Shown here: positions 53,203-62,045 of the stretch, in pieces
Position numbering within the stretch: position 1 is the first letter of the stretch
How the letters are laid out: each line of letters opens with the position of its first letter
Assembly: GCA_964585305.1 (NCBI GenBank)
Contig: CAZPDM010000009.1
Span: 1 to 64,000, forward strand
DNA: 64,000 nt
DNA from: CAZPDM01 sp964585305
GTDB lineage: Bacteria > Planctomycetota > Uabimicrobiia > Uabimicrobiales > JABWCH01
Direction of reading: 5' to 3'
The notes under the pieces: generated by a model
The model's input: the letters and a program-made list of their open reading frames with translations, nothing else
Databases searched by the model: none
What the model was told of the DNA's origin: nothing
Position numbers and translations under genes: made by a program

Positions 53203-54303
53203 TTAATCAAACATTTCTTCTTCTCGTTCTCTTAACATTTCTTTACGTTGATTTTCTTTTTCATCTTCTAATGTTTCTGCTGTTAAAAGAGACGTTGCAC
53301 CACTAGCTTGTGCTTGAAGTTCAGATTCAGGAATATCCCACATTCTTAAGAACTTATCAAATAGATTTAAGAAAAATAATGGGACAATGTAAACGTATGC
53401 CAAATAAACCCAAAAGGAAGCATGGAAAATAGGTTCTGGACGATATTGATTCATATTAAAAAATATGATCGCAAGTGCAAGCCAAACTGTTGTAAAATTA
53501 GGCATTGCGTCTCCAGAATGCATGGATTTTGTTCCTATAGATTTTTCTTTAGTAAAAGGCCAAAACAAATTGCTTCCCATATATCCTAATTGATCTTCAA
53601 GAATATGAATCCAAAAACCTGCGGTAATAACCATTCCATAAACGAATGATTTACTAAATCCCATGAACAAGCCAAGTAAAAGCCATCCGCAAATACCTAA
53701 AAATAGTCCCATAGTTAAACTATGGCTCCAACGTCGATGCCAGGAAAGGAAATCCATCTTGATTGTTCCATCAGGTTGTGGAATAAATTGGAATGATGGC
53801 CCACTCATAATATCCACAAAAGTTTCTTTATCATAAACTTGTTTGCAAAGTTTGCAATTCAACTTAGCTTCAGCTACAAGAGGCGGAGGTAGTTCACTAT
53901 TAGGATAAGGTTTTTTAGATGTATTTACAAGAGGTCCCATTGTAACACGTATTTTATCATTATCTAAATCAAAAAAAATACGATATTGTCTCCACAAATC
54001 AGCACCTTTTTTGATTGTCATAAAAATAATAGAGCGTTTTTCTTTGCTTGCATGAGCATCATTGATAGCTTTTGCTAAAGTATCTGCAACTTCTTGGACA
54101 TTGGGTTTAATAGGATCTGGATCTACACGGTAATGATAGTGTTCAAAAAATTGAGCAAATTTGAAATCTAAAGTATCTGGCAAAATGCCAAAAACTCCAC
54201 CTAATACAATAATAAAAGAACTTTCTTCATGTGCAATTTGCATTGCTTGAGGAAAGCATGTTGCTGCTGCTACACCAGAAATATAATGAGTAAGCCCTTT
54301 CAT
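53203..54303 (-). CDS. YdjM/DUF457-like membrane-bound metal-dependent hydrolase
   Basis: The start is the ATG at 54303 (MKGLTHYISGVAAATCFPQ), with AGGAG ten bases upstream, giving 366 residues. Conserved His and Asp residues occur in TH at the N-terminus, GVFGILPDTLDFKF, WHRRWSHSLTMG and FWIHILEDQLGYMGSNLFWP, as in the YdjM (LexA-regulated) family of predicted membrane hydrolases. An insertion of about 130 residues, including a CKLC pair, separates the first two motifs. Four or five membrane helices are in the second half. The C-terminal 45 residues are highly charged (EDEKENQRKEMLREREEEM). The substrate is unknown. Confidence 0.8.
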   Translation of the reverse strand: MKGLTHYISGVAAATCFPQAMQIAHEESSFIIVLGGVFGILPDTLDFKFAQFFEHYHYRVDPDPIKPNVQEVADTLAKAINDAHASKEKRSIIFMTIKKGADLWRQYRIFFDLDNDKIRVTMGPLVNTSKKPYPNSELPPPLVAEAKLNCKLCKQVYDKETFVDIMSGPSFQFIPQPDGTIKMDFLSWHRRWSHSLTMGLFLGICGWLLLGLFMGFSKSFVYGMVITAGFWIHILEDQLGYMGSNLFWPFTKEKSIGTKSMHSGDAMPNFTTVWLALAIIFFNMNQYRPEPIFHASFWVYLAYVYIVPLFFLNLFDKFLRMWDIPESELQAQASGATSLLTAETLEDEKENQRKEMLREREEEMFD

Positions 54304-54338
54304 GCAGGGAATTCTCCTATCTAAATAAATAATACCTA

Positions 54339-54548
54339 TTATATTTTTGCATCCATTTTTTTTCGAAGACTTAATGGACGCATATCTTTCCAAACTTCTT
54401 TAATATACGCAAGGCATTCTGATTTGTTGCCAGTTTTGCCAACTTCTTTCCAGCCTAATGGTGGTTCTCTGTGGCTAAACCATAAGGAATATTGTTCTTC
54501 TTCATTTATGACAACTTTATATAATCGAGGATCTTCATTTTCTTGCAT
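54339..54548 (-). CDS. MbtH-like protein
   Basis: The 69-residue protein matches the MbtH family: YKVVINEEEQYSLWFSHREP, PLGWKEVGKTGNKSECLAYI, and EVWKDMRPLSLRKKM. The invariant Trp residues and the final W-x-D-x-RP-x-SLR are all there. MbtH proteins bind and activate NRPS adenylation domains. AGGAG is five bases from the ATG. No NRPS gene is in the window. It lies 35 bp before the YdjM-like gene and is probably co-transcribed with it, which is an odd pairing. Confidence 0.85.
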   Translation of the reverse strand: MQENEDPRLYKVVINEEEQYSLWFSHREPPLGWKEVGKTGNKSECLAYIKEVWKDMRPLSLRKKMDAKI

Positions 54549-54614
54549 AAAGACTCCTGTACAAATTTGTATTTGTATATAGACAAACTTATCTTTTAAA
54601 AATTTAATAAAAAT

Positions 54615-56921
54615 TTAGTTACCATTTTCTAAAAATTTTAAAAGTATGTTCTGAGCTGCTTCACATTTTGAAATATGTGCAAATTGATCCCATTCTAAGA
54701 AATGGACAAATTTTTCCAATTCAACAGGAGTAGTGCTAAGATTTTCTTCAAAAGAAACTATTTTTAAAGGCCATTCTTGCCAAAATGTTAATATTTGCTG
54801 ATTTAATTTAGTAATTCCCTGATATTGAGTTATTTGCAGTGAAAGTTTTTCATCAGGAATTTTTTTGGGTTGATTATAAACATTTGAAATGTCAAAAATA
54901 TGAACATCGGTATTTTTTACTTGCTCGAATTTTTTACTTAATTGCTCATTAAATGTGGCAGTAAGATTTAATCCACTTAGTTTACTTGATAATTCAAATT
55001 CTATTTCATTAGAAATCTTTTGAGTTTGCCAAGAATAACTTTCGTAAAATCCTACTGGTATAACGTATTTTTGTTTATCGATATATCTCTGATTTTTTTC
55101 AATACTAGCTTCAATTTGCTGAATATTTCTTGCTAAATTTTGTACGATATTATTTAAATTTTGCTCAGTTTGCTGATTTTTTTGCCAAATATTCTCTGAT
55201 TCTTGTGTTTCTTGTGATAAGATTTTTATATAATTTTTAATTTGATATAAAGAAGATTGTGCTAAATTACTTGTATTAAGATCATTATTACGAAAAATAT
55301 TTTCCCAGTGTTCTAATTGACGTTGGAATTCTTTAAACTGTTTGAGTTTCTCCTGCAGCATATTTTTTTTATTCTGGGATTGCAATAAATCAATTCTGAA
55401 AAGCTCTTTTTGATCAAGGGCATGACGATATTCTATAAATAAAAGAGATAGCTTTTGTTTAAGATTTTGTTGTTCTTGCAGATATTCTTCTATATTTTTT
55501 ATTTCTAAAGGTTTTAATCCAGAAAAATATTGGGAAACTATAGATTCTGAAGTACCAGATTTTTCAATAAATTTTTTAGGATGAAAAAAAAATTCTAATA
55601 TATATATATTTTGTTTTGGATTCTTGAGCTGAATGCTATGGTATGTTTCGTAAGAAAAAAAGGATGTACTTGGCAAATTTTTTTGCTGCCAAAAATTTAC
55701 TAATGTTTGGTTTTGTTGAGGCAAAGGGCTTTTTATTATTACATTGCGATGAAATTTTTCAAAGTATAATTTTTGACTTGATTGCCATAAAGTAGGAGAA
55801 ACAGAAGAGTTATCCAAATCTTTTGCTATTTTTAAACAAAAATGGCTCATTCCAACAGTCGCTAAATTTTTTTCATATTTTTTAGATAATTCAACTAAAT
55901 GTTCTGCGCAAGTTTTTTTTATGGCTAATAGTTCGCTGTATATATTTTGATTATTCTGGCCGATTTCTTTGGATAATTTCTCAGCTTTTTCTAATATTCG
56001 TAATGTTTGAAACGCTATTATACGGCTTGTTTGAGCTTTAATTTTTAAAAAGTAAGCACATTTGGTTAAATAATCTATCCAATTTTCAATTAACTTACTT
56101 TTTCCATGCAAAGCTCTTTGCCAATTTGGTAATAGGGAAAGGGTTTCTTGGTATTTAAGATATGCAATTTCAAAATTTGTTTGTATAGCGGGAATATATG
56201 TAATTTCTTGAAGTTGAGCTATTTGAGTATTTGTTTGCTGAAGGAAGCTGTCCGCTTGTTCTAGCCATTCTTGACCCCGACAAAATCCAGTATTTTTAGT
56301 ATCAAATTCTAAAACTTCTGAATTTGTAGGAATAAGCCCTATAGCAATCTGAAATTCCAAACTAGCTTCTGCATAGTTTCCATTAGCAAAAGCTTGTTGT
56401 CCTAATTGAAAGTGTTTTTGAAAACTTCCTTGCTTACTTTGTTGAAATAGAAATGGGATTTCAGGAAAATCATGGGTATAAATTAACAATGGCAATATTT
56501 GCATATATGCTGAGTCCCAATCATTTTTTTGAACATATTCTCTGGTTTGAGTGATGCTATTTTGAATATGGGAACGTGTTTTACGAATATGAGCCAATTT
56601 TAAATTGGCTCCATTATGTTCAGGAACATAGTGCAAAACCGCCTCAAGGTTACGTTCTGCATCTAAAATAAAACCATTTGTTAATTTCTCACAGGCTTTA
56701 AAATAATATTCTTCTGCTAAACGGCGTTTGCATACTTCTTGAAGGGATAGATAATAAGGTTCATTGGGATTATTTTTTAAGCCAGCTTTTAAGTTGTCGA
56801 GTGCTGAAGAATAGTCTTGAAATAAATAATATCTTTCTGCCGCTTCAAATTCTGAAGATACACCGCAGGATATGCAAAATCCTGCTATACAAGTAATAAT
56901 CATCCTTAAGCAATCTTTCAT
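54615..56921 (-). CDS. TPR-like lipoprotein with coiled coil, function unknown
   Basis: The 768-residue protein has a short signal peptide with lipobox-like CISC (Cys19). The first 230 residues are TPR-like pairs of helices (AERYYLFQDYSSALDNLKAG, LGQQAFANGNYAEASLEFQI). A helical region and a mixed segment follow, then a coiled coil at about 475-610 rich in Gln, Leu and Glu. A final domain of about 150 residues includes VGFYESYSWQTQKISNEIEF. AGGA is six bases from the ATG. It follows the 210-residue gene across a 16-bp hairpin. No enzyme motif is visible; an envelope scaffold is the likeliest role. Confidence 0.75.
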   Translation of the reverse strand: MKDCLRMIITCIAGFCISCGVSSEFEAAERYYLFQDYSSALDNLKAGLKNNPNEPYYLSLQEVCKRRLAEEYYFKACEKLTNGFILDAERNLEAVLHYVPEHNGANLKLAHIRKTRSHIQNSITQTREYVQKNDWDSAYMQILPLLIYTHDFPEIPFLFQQSKQGSFQKHFQLGQQAFANGNYAEASLEFQIAIGLIPTNSEVLEFDTKNTGFCRGQEWLEQADSFLQQTNTQIAQLQEITYIPAIQTNFEIAYLKYQETLSLLPNWQRALHGKSKLIENWIDYLTKCAYFLKIKAQTSRIIAFQTLRILEKAEKLSKEIGQNNQNIYSELLAIKKTCAEHLVELSKKYEKNLATVGMSHFCLKIAKDLDNSSVSPTLWQSSQKLYFEKFHRNVIIKSPLPQQNQTLVNFWQQKNLPSTSFFSYETYHSIQLKNPKQNIYILEFFFHPKKFIEKSGTSESIVSQYFSGLKPLEIKNIEEYLQEQQNLKQKLSLLFIEYRHALDQKELFRIDLLQSQNKKNMLQEKLKQFKEFQRQLEHWENIFRNNDLNTSNLAQSSLYQIKNYIKILSQETQESENIWQKNQQTEQNLNNIVQNLARNIQQIEASIEKNQRYIDKQKYVIPVGFYESYSWQTQKISNEIEFELSSKLSGLNLTATFNEQLSKKFEQVKNTDVHIFDISNVYNQPKKIPDEKLSLQITQYQGITKLNQQILTFWQEWPLKIVSFEENLSTTPVELEKFVHFLEWDQFAHISKCEAAQNILLKFLENGN

Positions 56922-56937
56922 GGGAAATCCTGCTTAA

Positions 56938-56973
56938 GATTTTTAAGGAAAAATATTTTTTTCCTTAAAAATC
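56938..56973 (-). terminator. Stem-loop between the 210-residue gene and the TPR lipoprotein gene
   Basis: A 16-bp perfect AT-rich stem (56938-56953 with 56958-56973) has a 4-base loop. It stands 15 bases past the stop at 56988 and 17 bases upstream of the next start. Confidence 0.7.
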
Positions 56974-56987
56974 TTTAAAAATGTCTT

Positions 56988-57620
56988 TCATAACGACCAT
57001 AAGATAATTGGAGATTTAGTTTGAATGCTTTTTTTTACTAAACATTCTAAAACAATATAAGAAAAAGAAGGCCAAAATTGTTGTAATCCTTCATAACTAG
57101 CTTCATAATCTTCAACATCTTCTTCTTCAGCTATAAAAGAATCTGGAGAAACACTTAGTTGCAGTTTTTCTTGGGCTTTTAAACTTGTATTGATTTCTTG
57201 TAGTTCAGTATATAGTTTCAGACTACTACCAATAAAAATTGGCATACCATTTTGCTTAACGGCTAATCGCATGGGGAAGAAAAAAAATGTTGGTAAATAG
57301 ATGCCAATATTATTGCGGATTTCAATCAAATGATTGAATCGTGTTTGCTGTGTGCCTCTGTAAATTTCTTCAATATTTCCAGAGTCTGTAATTGCGGCAA
57401 ATTCTTGTAAATCTCCTAAGAGATTATCTCGTTCAACTTGAGCTAAAAAGGAGCATTTTCCTTTTTCATCACCAATATATTCGTTATTTTTCATAACTTT
57501 TAATTGGTTTTTGATAACTTTTGATAATTCTATTTGGTATTCTACCGAAGCAAAAACATTATTTTTAGGAATATTTGCAATCGGAGTACCTAAAGATTGC
57601 ACAACTGCTCTAAAACTCAA
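56988..57620 (-). CDS. Uncharacterised protein between FHA and TPR genes
   Basis: The 210-residue protein is not recognised. The apparent start is a TTG at 57620, supported by AGGAG nine bases upstream and no ATG nearby. The sequence is soluble, with segments IGIYLPTFFFFPMRLAVKQN and GLQQFWPSFSYIVLECLVKK. An acidic patch (EEEDVEDYEASYE) lies near residue 170. It follows the FHA gene by 25 bp, so the two should be co-transcribed, and it may be a partner in the same signalling or assembly process. Confidence 0.65.
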   Translation of the reverse strand: MSFRAVVQSLGTPIANIPKNNVFASVEYQIELSKVIKNQLKVMKNNEYIGDEKGKCSFLAQVERDNLLGDLQEFAAITDSGNIEEIYRGTQQTRFNHLIEIRNNIGIYLPTFFFFPMRLAVKQNGMPIFIGSSLKLYTELQEINTSLKAQEKLQLSVSPDSFIAEEEDVEDYEASYEGLQQFWPSFSYIVLECLVKKSIQTKSPIILWSL

Positions 57621-57645
57621 GGATGTGCTCTCCTAAATAAACAGC

Positions 57646-58560
57646 TTAAACGCCTTCTTTGGGCGATGGGGATTCTGTTAACCGGCGGCTAGTAAGATAG
57701 CAAATTAAATCCGAAAGAACAATCATATTTTCTAGCAAACTTTTATGTTTATCCGCTACTTTTATAATCATAGCTTTATGTTCTATAACACCATAAACAT
57801 TTTTAGCTTCTGCAGTTATTATCCTTAATTGTAATTTAATTGGTTCAGGAAGGCGAGGATGTGCAATAGAAAACATTACGCTGTCTTTAGGTTTAAAAGC
57901 TGTCATGTCTAAGAATGATAGATAACTGTGTTCCAAATCCAATTTGATCAATGGCACACGATGCGATTCGTTTAATTTCAATAAAGCAATAAATTCTTGT
58001 TTAGTAACTTGGAATATACAGTGGCGAAGCATAATTTTTTTGCTTTCTACCGGCGCGCCACCAGAAACCCCAACTTCTTTGAGAATGCGATCGCGTTCTT
58101 CTTTTTTTTGCTGTTCCAGCTTTTCTTCTTCAGAGACATTACTTTTAAATAAATATTCTCTAGCTCCCTTTGGAAATTTTTTGGTGACGCCAACTTTGAC
58201 ACGATCACCTTCTTTTAAGGCAACTGGATCAATAATTCGTTTATCATTTAAAAAAGTTCCATTGATACTTCCCATATCTTGGATATAGAAAGCTCCTTCA
58301 CGCTCAAAAACTTTAGCGTGCTTACGAGATACGGCTGGAACTGGCACACATATAGAAGACAACTTTTCGCGGCCAATGAACATAGGATAGGTGGGAATGG
58401 GATATTTTCTTCCACTACGTAAATCCTCTAGCACTGGCCGATTAGCAGGAATCGGTTGTTGCTGGTTGTCTTCTGAAAGTTCTGGCAAATCATCTTTATA
58501 TTCTTCAAATTCCATACCCGCCTCATGCTCATTTTGTAAAATTAAATTTGTTTTGTTCAT
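57646..58560 (-). CDS. FHA-domain protein
   Basis: The 304-residue protein has a central FHA domain at about 55-140: MFIGREKLSSICVPVPAVSR, SRKHAKVFEREGAFYIQD, GSINGTFLNDKRI. The phosphothreonine-binding Arg, Ser-Arg-x-His and Asn are kept, so it can bind phosphorylated kinases or substrates. Residues 175-295 form a second domain (VPLIKLDLEHSYLSFLDMTA, LPEPIKLQLRIITAEAKNVYG) that could be PilZ-like; this is uncertain. Start: the ATG at 58560 has no good ribosome-binding site, and the ATG at 58515 with GAGG five bases away is a fair alternative. Confidence 0.85.
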   Translation of the reverse strand: MNKTNLILQNEHEAGMEFEEYKDDLPELSEDNQQQPIPANRPVLEDLRSGRKYPIPTYPMFIGREKLSSICVPVPAVSRKHAKVFEREGAFYIQDMGSINGTFLNDKRIIDPVALKEGDRVKVGVTKKFPKGAREYLFKSNVSEEEKLEQQKKEERDRILKEVGVSGGAPVESKKIMLRHCIFQVTKQEFIALLKLNESHRVPLIKLDLEHSYLSFLDMTAFKPKDSVMFSIAHPRLPEPIKLQLRIITAEAKNVYGVIEHKAMIIKVADKHKSLLENMIVLSDLICYLTSRRLTESPSPKEGV

Positions 58561-58660
58561 TAAAACAATGATAAAAAATAAAACTTTTTTTTGGCAAGTT
58601 GATGTAAAAATTTATTGTATCATAAAATTATATATTTATCAACTAAATTTTAAGAAAATT

Positions 58661-59416
58661 TTATCGCTTATAGTTACGAAATTTTCTTATAAAAAAAATT
58701 AGACCAAAAAGAAAAGCAATCGAGGTATTAGGCTCCGGAATAGTACTAGCACCCGCTGTCCAGTCGATCATATTTTGTAAAAATATTAAGTTAGTGTTTC
58801 CAGTTGGATAGTGCCAATCAGGATCTTGAGTAGTTAGAACAACTCGACCCGCTCCGTAATTGCCAGCTAATGTAATATAGCCGCTTCCGCCATTTGTTGC
58901 CAGTACTTCCAACCCACCAGTACTAGTAAAAACACCATGTGAAGAGGTACTCCAGTTGCTTAATCCAGCATTGTTTAAATTATTAAAAACGGGATGTAAA
59001 GAATTTTGAATATAGATATTATCTGCTCCACCTGCTCCTGTTGTAGGTTGAATAGTATTGGGTAACCAATCAAAACTTGCTCCAAGAGGTTCGCTAAGAG
59101 CAACAATACCATGTCCTTGGCTTAACCATGTTGCAATATCATTTTCGCGAGCTTTTAGAGCATTCATTGCAGCACTGTCATAAGTAGAAACACTTCCATT
59201 TGTAAAAGTTTCTGCAATAAATAGTACATCGTATTGAGAAAGATCAACGGTTGCAAAATCTGCTTTAGATACTTTTGTAAAGGAAACATTTGTAAGAGAA
59301 GGCACCAATCTATATGCATAGGTGCTAGAAATATCAATTCCTAAAACTTTTATTGTTTCCGCGCTAATAGTAAGACCAAACAAAAACATGAGCAAGATAA
59401 TTGCTATTTTTCTCAT
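58661..59416 (-). CDS. PEP-CTERM-type exported protein
   Basis: The 251-residue protein starts at the ATG at 59416 (MRKIAIILLM), with GGAGG five bases upstream. A signal peptide ends near GLTISA. The mature part begins ETIKVLGIDISS and reads like a glutamine-amidotransferase-type Rossmann domain (YDVLFIAETFTNG, WLSQGHGIVALSEPLG, GRVVLTTQDPDWHYP). The C-terminus is a sorting signal: IPEP at 226-229, a hydrophobic helix (SIAFLFGLIFFI) and a basic end (RKFRNYKR). This is the exosortase-processed PEP-CTERM layout, with Ile for the first residue of the VPEP consensus. No exosortase gene is in the window. Confidence 0.82.
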   Translation of the reverse strand: MRKIAIILLMFLFGLTISAETIKVLGIDISSTYAYRLVPSLTNVSFTKVSKADFATVDLSQYDVLFIAETFTNGSVSTYDSAAMNALKARENDIATWLSQGHGIVALSEPLGASFDWLPNTIQPTTGAGGADNIYIQNSLHPVFNNLNNAGLSNWSTSSHGVFTSTGGLEVLATNGGSGYITLAGNYGAGRVVLTTQDPDWHYPTGNTNLIFLQNMIDWTAGASTIPEPNTSIAFLFGLIFFIRKFRNYKR

Positions 59417-59776
59417 ATTTTCCTCCTCAAGGCTTTTTTGTATAAATTGTATAAAAAAATTCATACTATTAATATGTATATATAGTTATAAACTATATAT
59501 GAAAAGCGTATGAATTAAAGGTAATTTTACTTCTTTATTTATAGATTGTCAATGCAAAGAATTAAAAATTCTTAGTTTAAAATATTTAATTTTTTGGTTT
59601 ATTTAAATTTAACTATAAAATTGTTACTATTTTAATTAGTCTCTTGCTATAAAATATCCTCTCTTTTAAAATTTTAGTGGATTTTTTCTTAAAATTACGT
59701 AAAATACATAAAAATTTTTCTTTTACAGTAATTTATGAGGAAGTTTTTGGCGTATTTTCGCCAATATTTTATAAAC
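59417..59776. other. Divergent intergenic region
   Basis: About 360 AT-rich bases lie between the PEP-CTERM gene and metG. They hold a 10-bp perfect AT-rich palindrome (59478-59487 with 59491-59500) and a small TTGGCG/CGCCAA hairpin (59747-59752 with 59759-59764) just before the metG ATG. Promoter boxes are not clear. Confidence 0.45.
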
Positions 59777-61996
59777 ATGGCAAAACAAAAATTTATGGTT
59801 ACTTCAGCTCTTCCTTATGCTAATGGGCCGATTCATCTTGGACATATTGCAGGAGCATATTTGCCTGCTGATATTTTTGTTCGATTTCAAAAACTAATTG
59901 GCAATGATGTTGTATATATTTGTGGGACAGATGAGCATGGCGTTCCTATTACATTGAGAGCAGAGCAAGAAGGTGTAACTCCTAGAGTTATTGTCCAACG
60001 TTACCATGAAAATATCAAATCTGCTTTTGAAAGAATGAATATTTCTTTTGATATTTTTTCTGGAACAAGTAATGTTCATAATAAACATCATGCTAAAATT
60101 TCACGCGAATTTTTTATTAACTTACTACAAAATAATCTTATCTCCAGCCATATTTCTGACCAACATTATTGTGAAAAATGCGATAGATTCTTGCCGGATC
60201 GCTTTATCCAGGGTACTTGTCCTAAATGTGGATATTTAGAAGCACGTGGCGATGAATGTTCTGCTTGCAACAAACCTTTTGATTCTTTAGAATTAAAAAA
60301 TCCCAAATGCAAAATTTGTGGAACGGTTCCTAATGTAAAGCCTACAAAACATTGGTATTTGCGATTAGACTTGCTTCAAAGTGAATTGGAACAATGGTTG
60401 GATACCAAAAAAGGATATTGGAAAGAAAATGTAATTAACTTTGTTAGAGGTTGGTTTAAAGATGGGTTAACAGAACGCGCCATTACTAGAGATCTATATT
60501 GGGGTGTTCCTGTTCCATTAAATGAAGAATCGGCAGGAAAAGTTTTATATGTTTGGTTTGATGCACCGATTGGATATATTTCTGCAACAATGGAATGGGC
60601 AGAACGAAATGGCAATATTGAAAAATGGAAAGACTATTGGCAAAATCCTGAATGCAAAATTGTCCATTTTATTGGTAAAGATAATATTCCTTTTCATGCC
60701 ATTATATGGCCAGGAATGTTAATGGGGCAGCGAAAAAACTATGGCCTACCATGGCAAATCCCAGCTAATGAATATCTTACCTTTGGTGTAACTGCAAAAG
60801 AATCAGAAACCGCGGAAAAAGCTTCCAAATCTAAAGGAAATGTATTATGGGTCCATGAATCTTTAGATTTGTTTCCTGCTGATATGCTTCGATATTTTTT
60901 AGCTGCCAATGCTCCGGAAAAAACTGATACTATGTTTACTTGGCATGATTTTCAAAATAAATGCAATACAGAATTACTTAATACAATTGGAAATCTTTTT
61001 AATCGAGTACTTAAATTTATCTCTCAAAATTTTAATGGACAAATCCCGGAACCAAATCAAACTTTATCTGCCCGTGATCAAGAAGTTTTACAATCTATTC
61101 AAAACACAACTGGCAAAGTTAAAGCCCTGTTTGAGAATTTTGAAGTGCGACAAGCAGTTTCAGAAGTAGTTAATTTGGGGCGTTTTGGTAACCAATATTT
61201 TGATGAAAAAGCACCTTGGAAGTCTTTAAAAGAAAATAAAATTGATTGCCAAACAACTCTCTATATTAGTGCGCAATTATGTCAAGCTATTGCTGTTATG
61301 CTATCACCAGTTATTCCTGAATCCATGCAAAAAATTTGGAAACAACTAGGACATACTGAAAAAATAGATAATTGGGATTTATCAACTACTGTTCTTCCAG
61401 CAAATCATAAAATAGGCATACCAGAAGGCTTGTTCCAAAAAGTAGAAAATGAAACTGTTGCTAAATTAGAAAAACAACTTTCAGATACAATGCAAAAGGC
61501 AAATGAAGGTAAAACAGAAACTAAAACTGCCTCAGAACCTCAAACTCCTGCCGAAGTTAAGCCAACTATTTCTCAAGTTCCTGTCGAAGCTAAACCAACC
61601 GCTGTCCAATTGCCTGTCGAAGTGAAACCATCTGCTGAAACTAAAACAGCTCATGCAGAGGTAAAATCTGCTCCAGAAATTTCTTTGGATGAATTCCAAC
61701 GAATTGAAATTCGTATGGGCGAGATATTATCTGCACAACGTGTTCCTAAAGCGAAAAAACTTCTTCAACTTACAGTAAAAATTGGTGAGGAAACTCGTAC
61801 TCTTGTTTCTGGAATTGCAGAAGCTTATGAACCTGAAGCTATTGTAGGGAAAAAAGTTCCTGTTCTAGTAAATCTTAAACCTGCAACCATTCGTGGTGTT
61901 GTAAGTCAAGGTATGATTCTTTGCCCCGATGTTGAAGGAATACCTGTGCTTCTTTATCCTGAAAAGGATGTTCCCTCTGGAAGTTTGATCAAATAA
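59777..61996 (+). CDS. metG: Methionyl-tRNA synthetase with C-terminal tRNA-binding domain
   Basis: The 739-residue enzyme charges tRNA-Met. The start taken is the ATG at 59777 (MAKQKFMVTSALPYANGP); an in-frame ATG at 59735 exists and neither has a clear ribosome-binding site. The class I HIGH motif reads HLGH (20-23) and the KMSKS loop reads KASKSKG. A double-knuckle zinc insert holds CEKC, CPKC, CSAC and CKIC. The anticodon-binding domain is followed by a low-complexity linker with repeated (V)E(A/V)KP units (about 575-635) and an EMAP/Trbp111-like dimerising tRNA-binding domain (FQRIEIRMGEILSAQRVPKA). Confidence 0.96.
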   Translation: MAKQKFMVTSALPYANGPIHLGHIAGAYLPADIFVRFQKLIGNDVVYICGTDEHGVPITLRAEQEGVTPRVIVQRYHENIKSAFERMNISFDIFSGTSNVHNKHHAKISREFFINLLQNNLISSHISDQHYCEKCDRFLPDRFIQGTCPKCGYLEARGDECSACNKPFDSLELKNPKCKICGTVPNVKPTKHWYLRLDLLQSELEQWLDTKKGYWKENVINFVRGWFKDGLTERAITRDLYWGVPVPLNEESAGKVLYVWFDAPIGYISATMEWAERNGNIEKWKDYWQNPECKIVHFIGKDNIPFHAIIWPGMLMGQRKNYGLPWQIPANEYLTFGVTAKESETAEKASKSKGNVLWVHESLDLFPADMLRYFLAANAPEKTDTMFTWHDFQNKCNTELLNTIGNLFNRVLKFISQNFNGQIPEPNQTLSARDQEVLQSIQNTTGKVKALFENFEVRQAVSEVVNLGRFGNQYFDEKAPWKSLKENKIDCQTTLYISAQLCQAIAVMLSPVIPESMQKIWKQLGHTEKIDNWDLSTTVLPANHKIGIPEGLFQKVENETVAKLEKQLSDTMQKANEGKTETKTASEPQTPAEVKPTISQVPVEAKPTAVQLPVEVKPSAETKTAHAEVKSAPEISLDEFQRIEIRMGEILSAQRVPKAKKLLQLTVKIGEETRTLVSGIAEAYEPEAIVGKKVPVLVNLKPATIRGVVSQGMILCPDVEGIPVLLYPEKDVPSGSLIK

Positions 61997-62010
61997 AAAC
62001 TTTTTGGCGG

Positions 62011-62040
62011 AAAAGCCTGCATTTATAAATGCAGGCTTTT
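62011..62040 (+). terminator. Terminator palindrome after metG
   Basis: A perfect 30-base palindrome has A and T ends. The next gene's ATG (62046) begins only five bases after it, so any readthrough message would have the start codon next to the hairpin. Confidence 0.85.
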
Positions 62041-62045
62041 AATAT

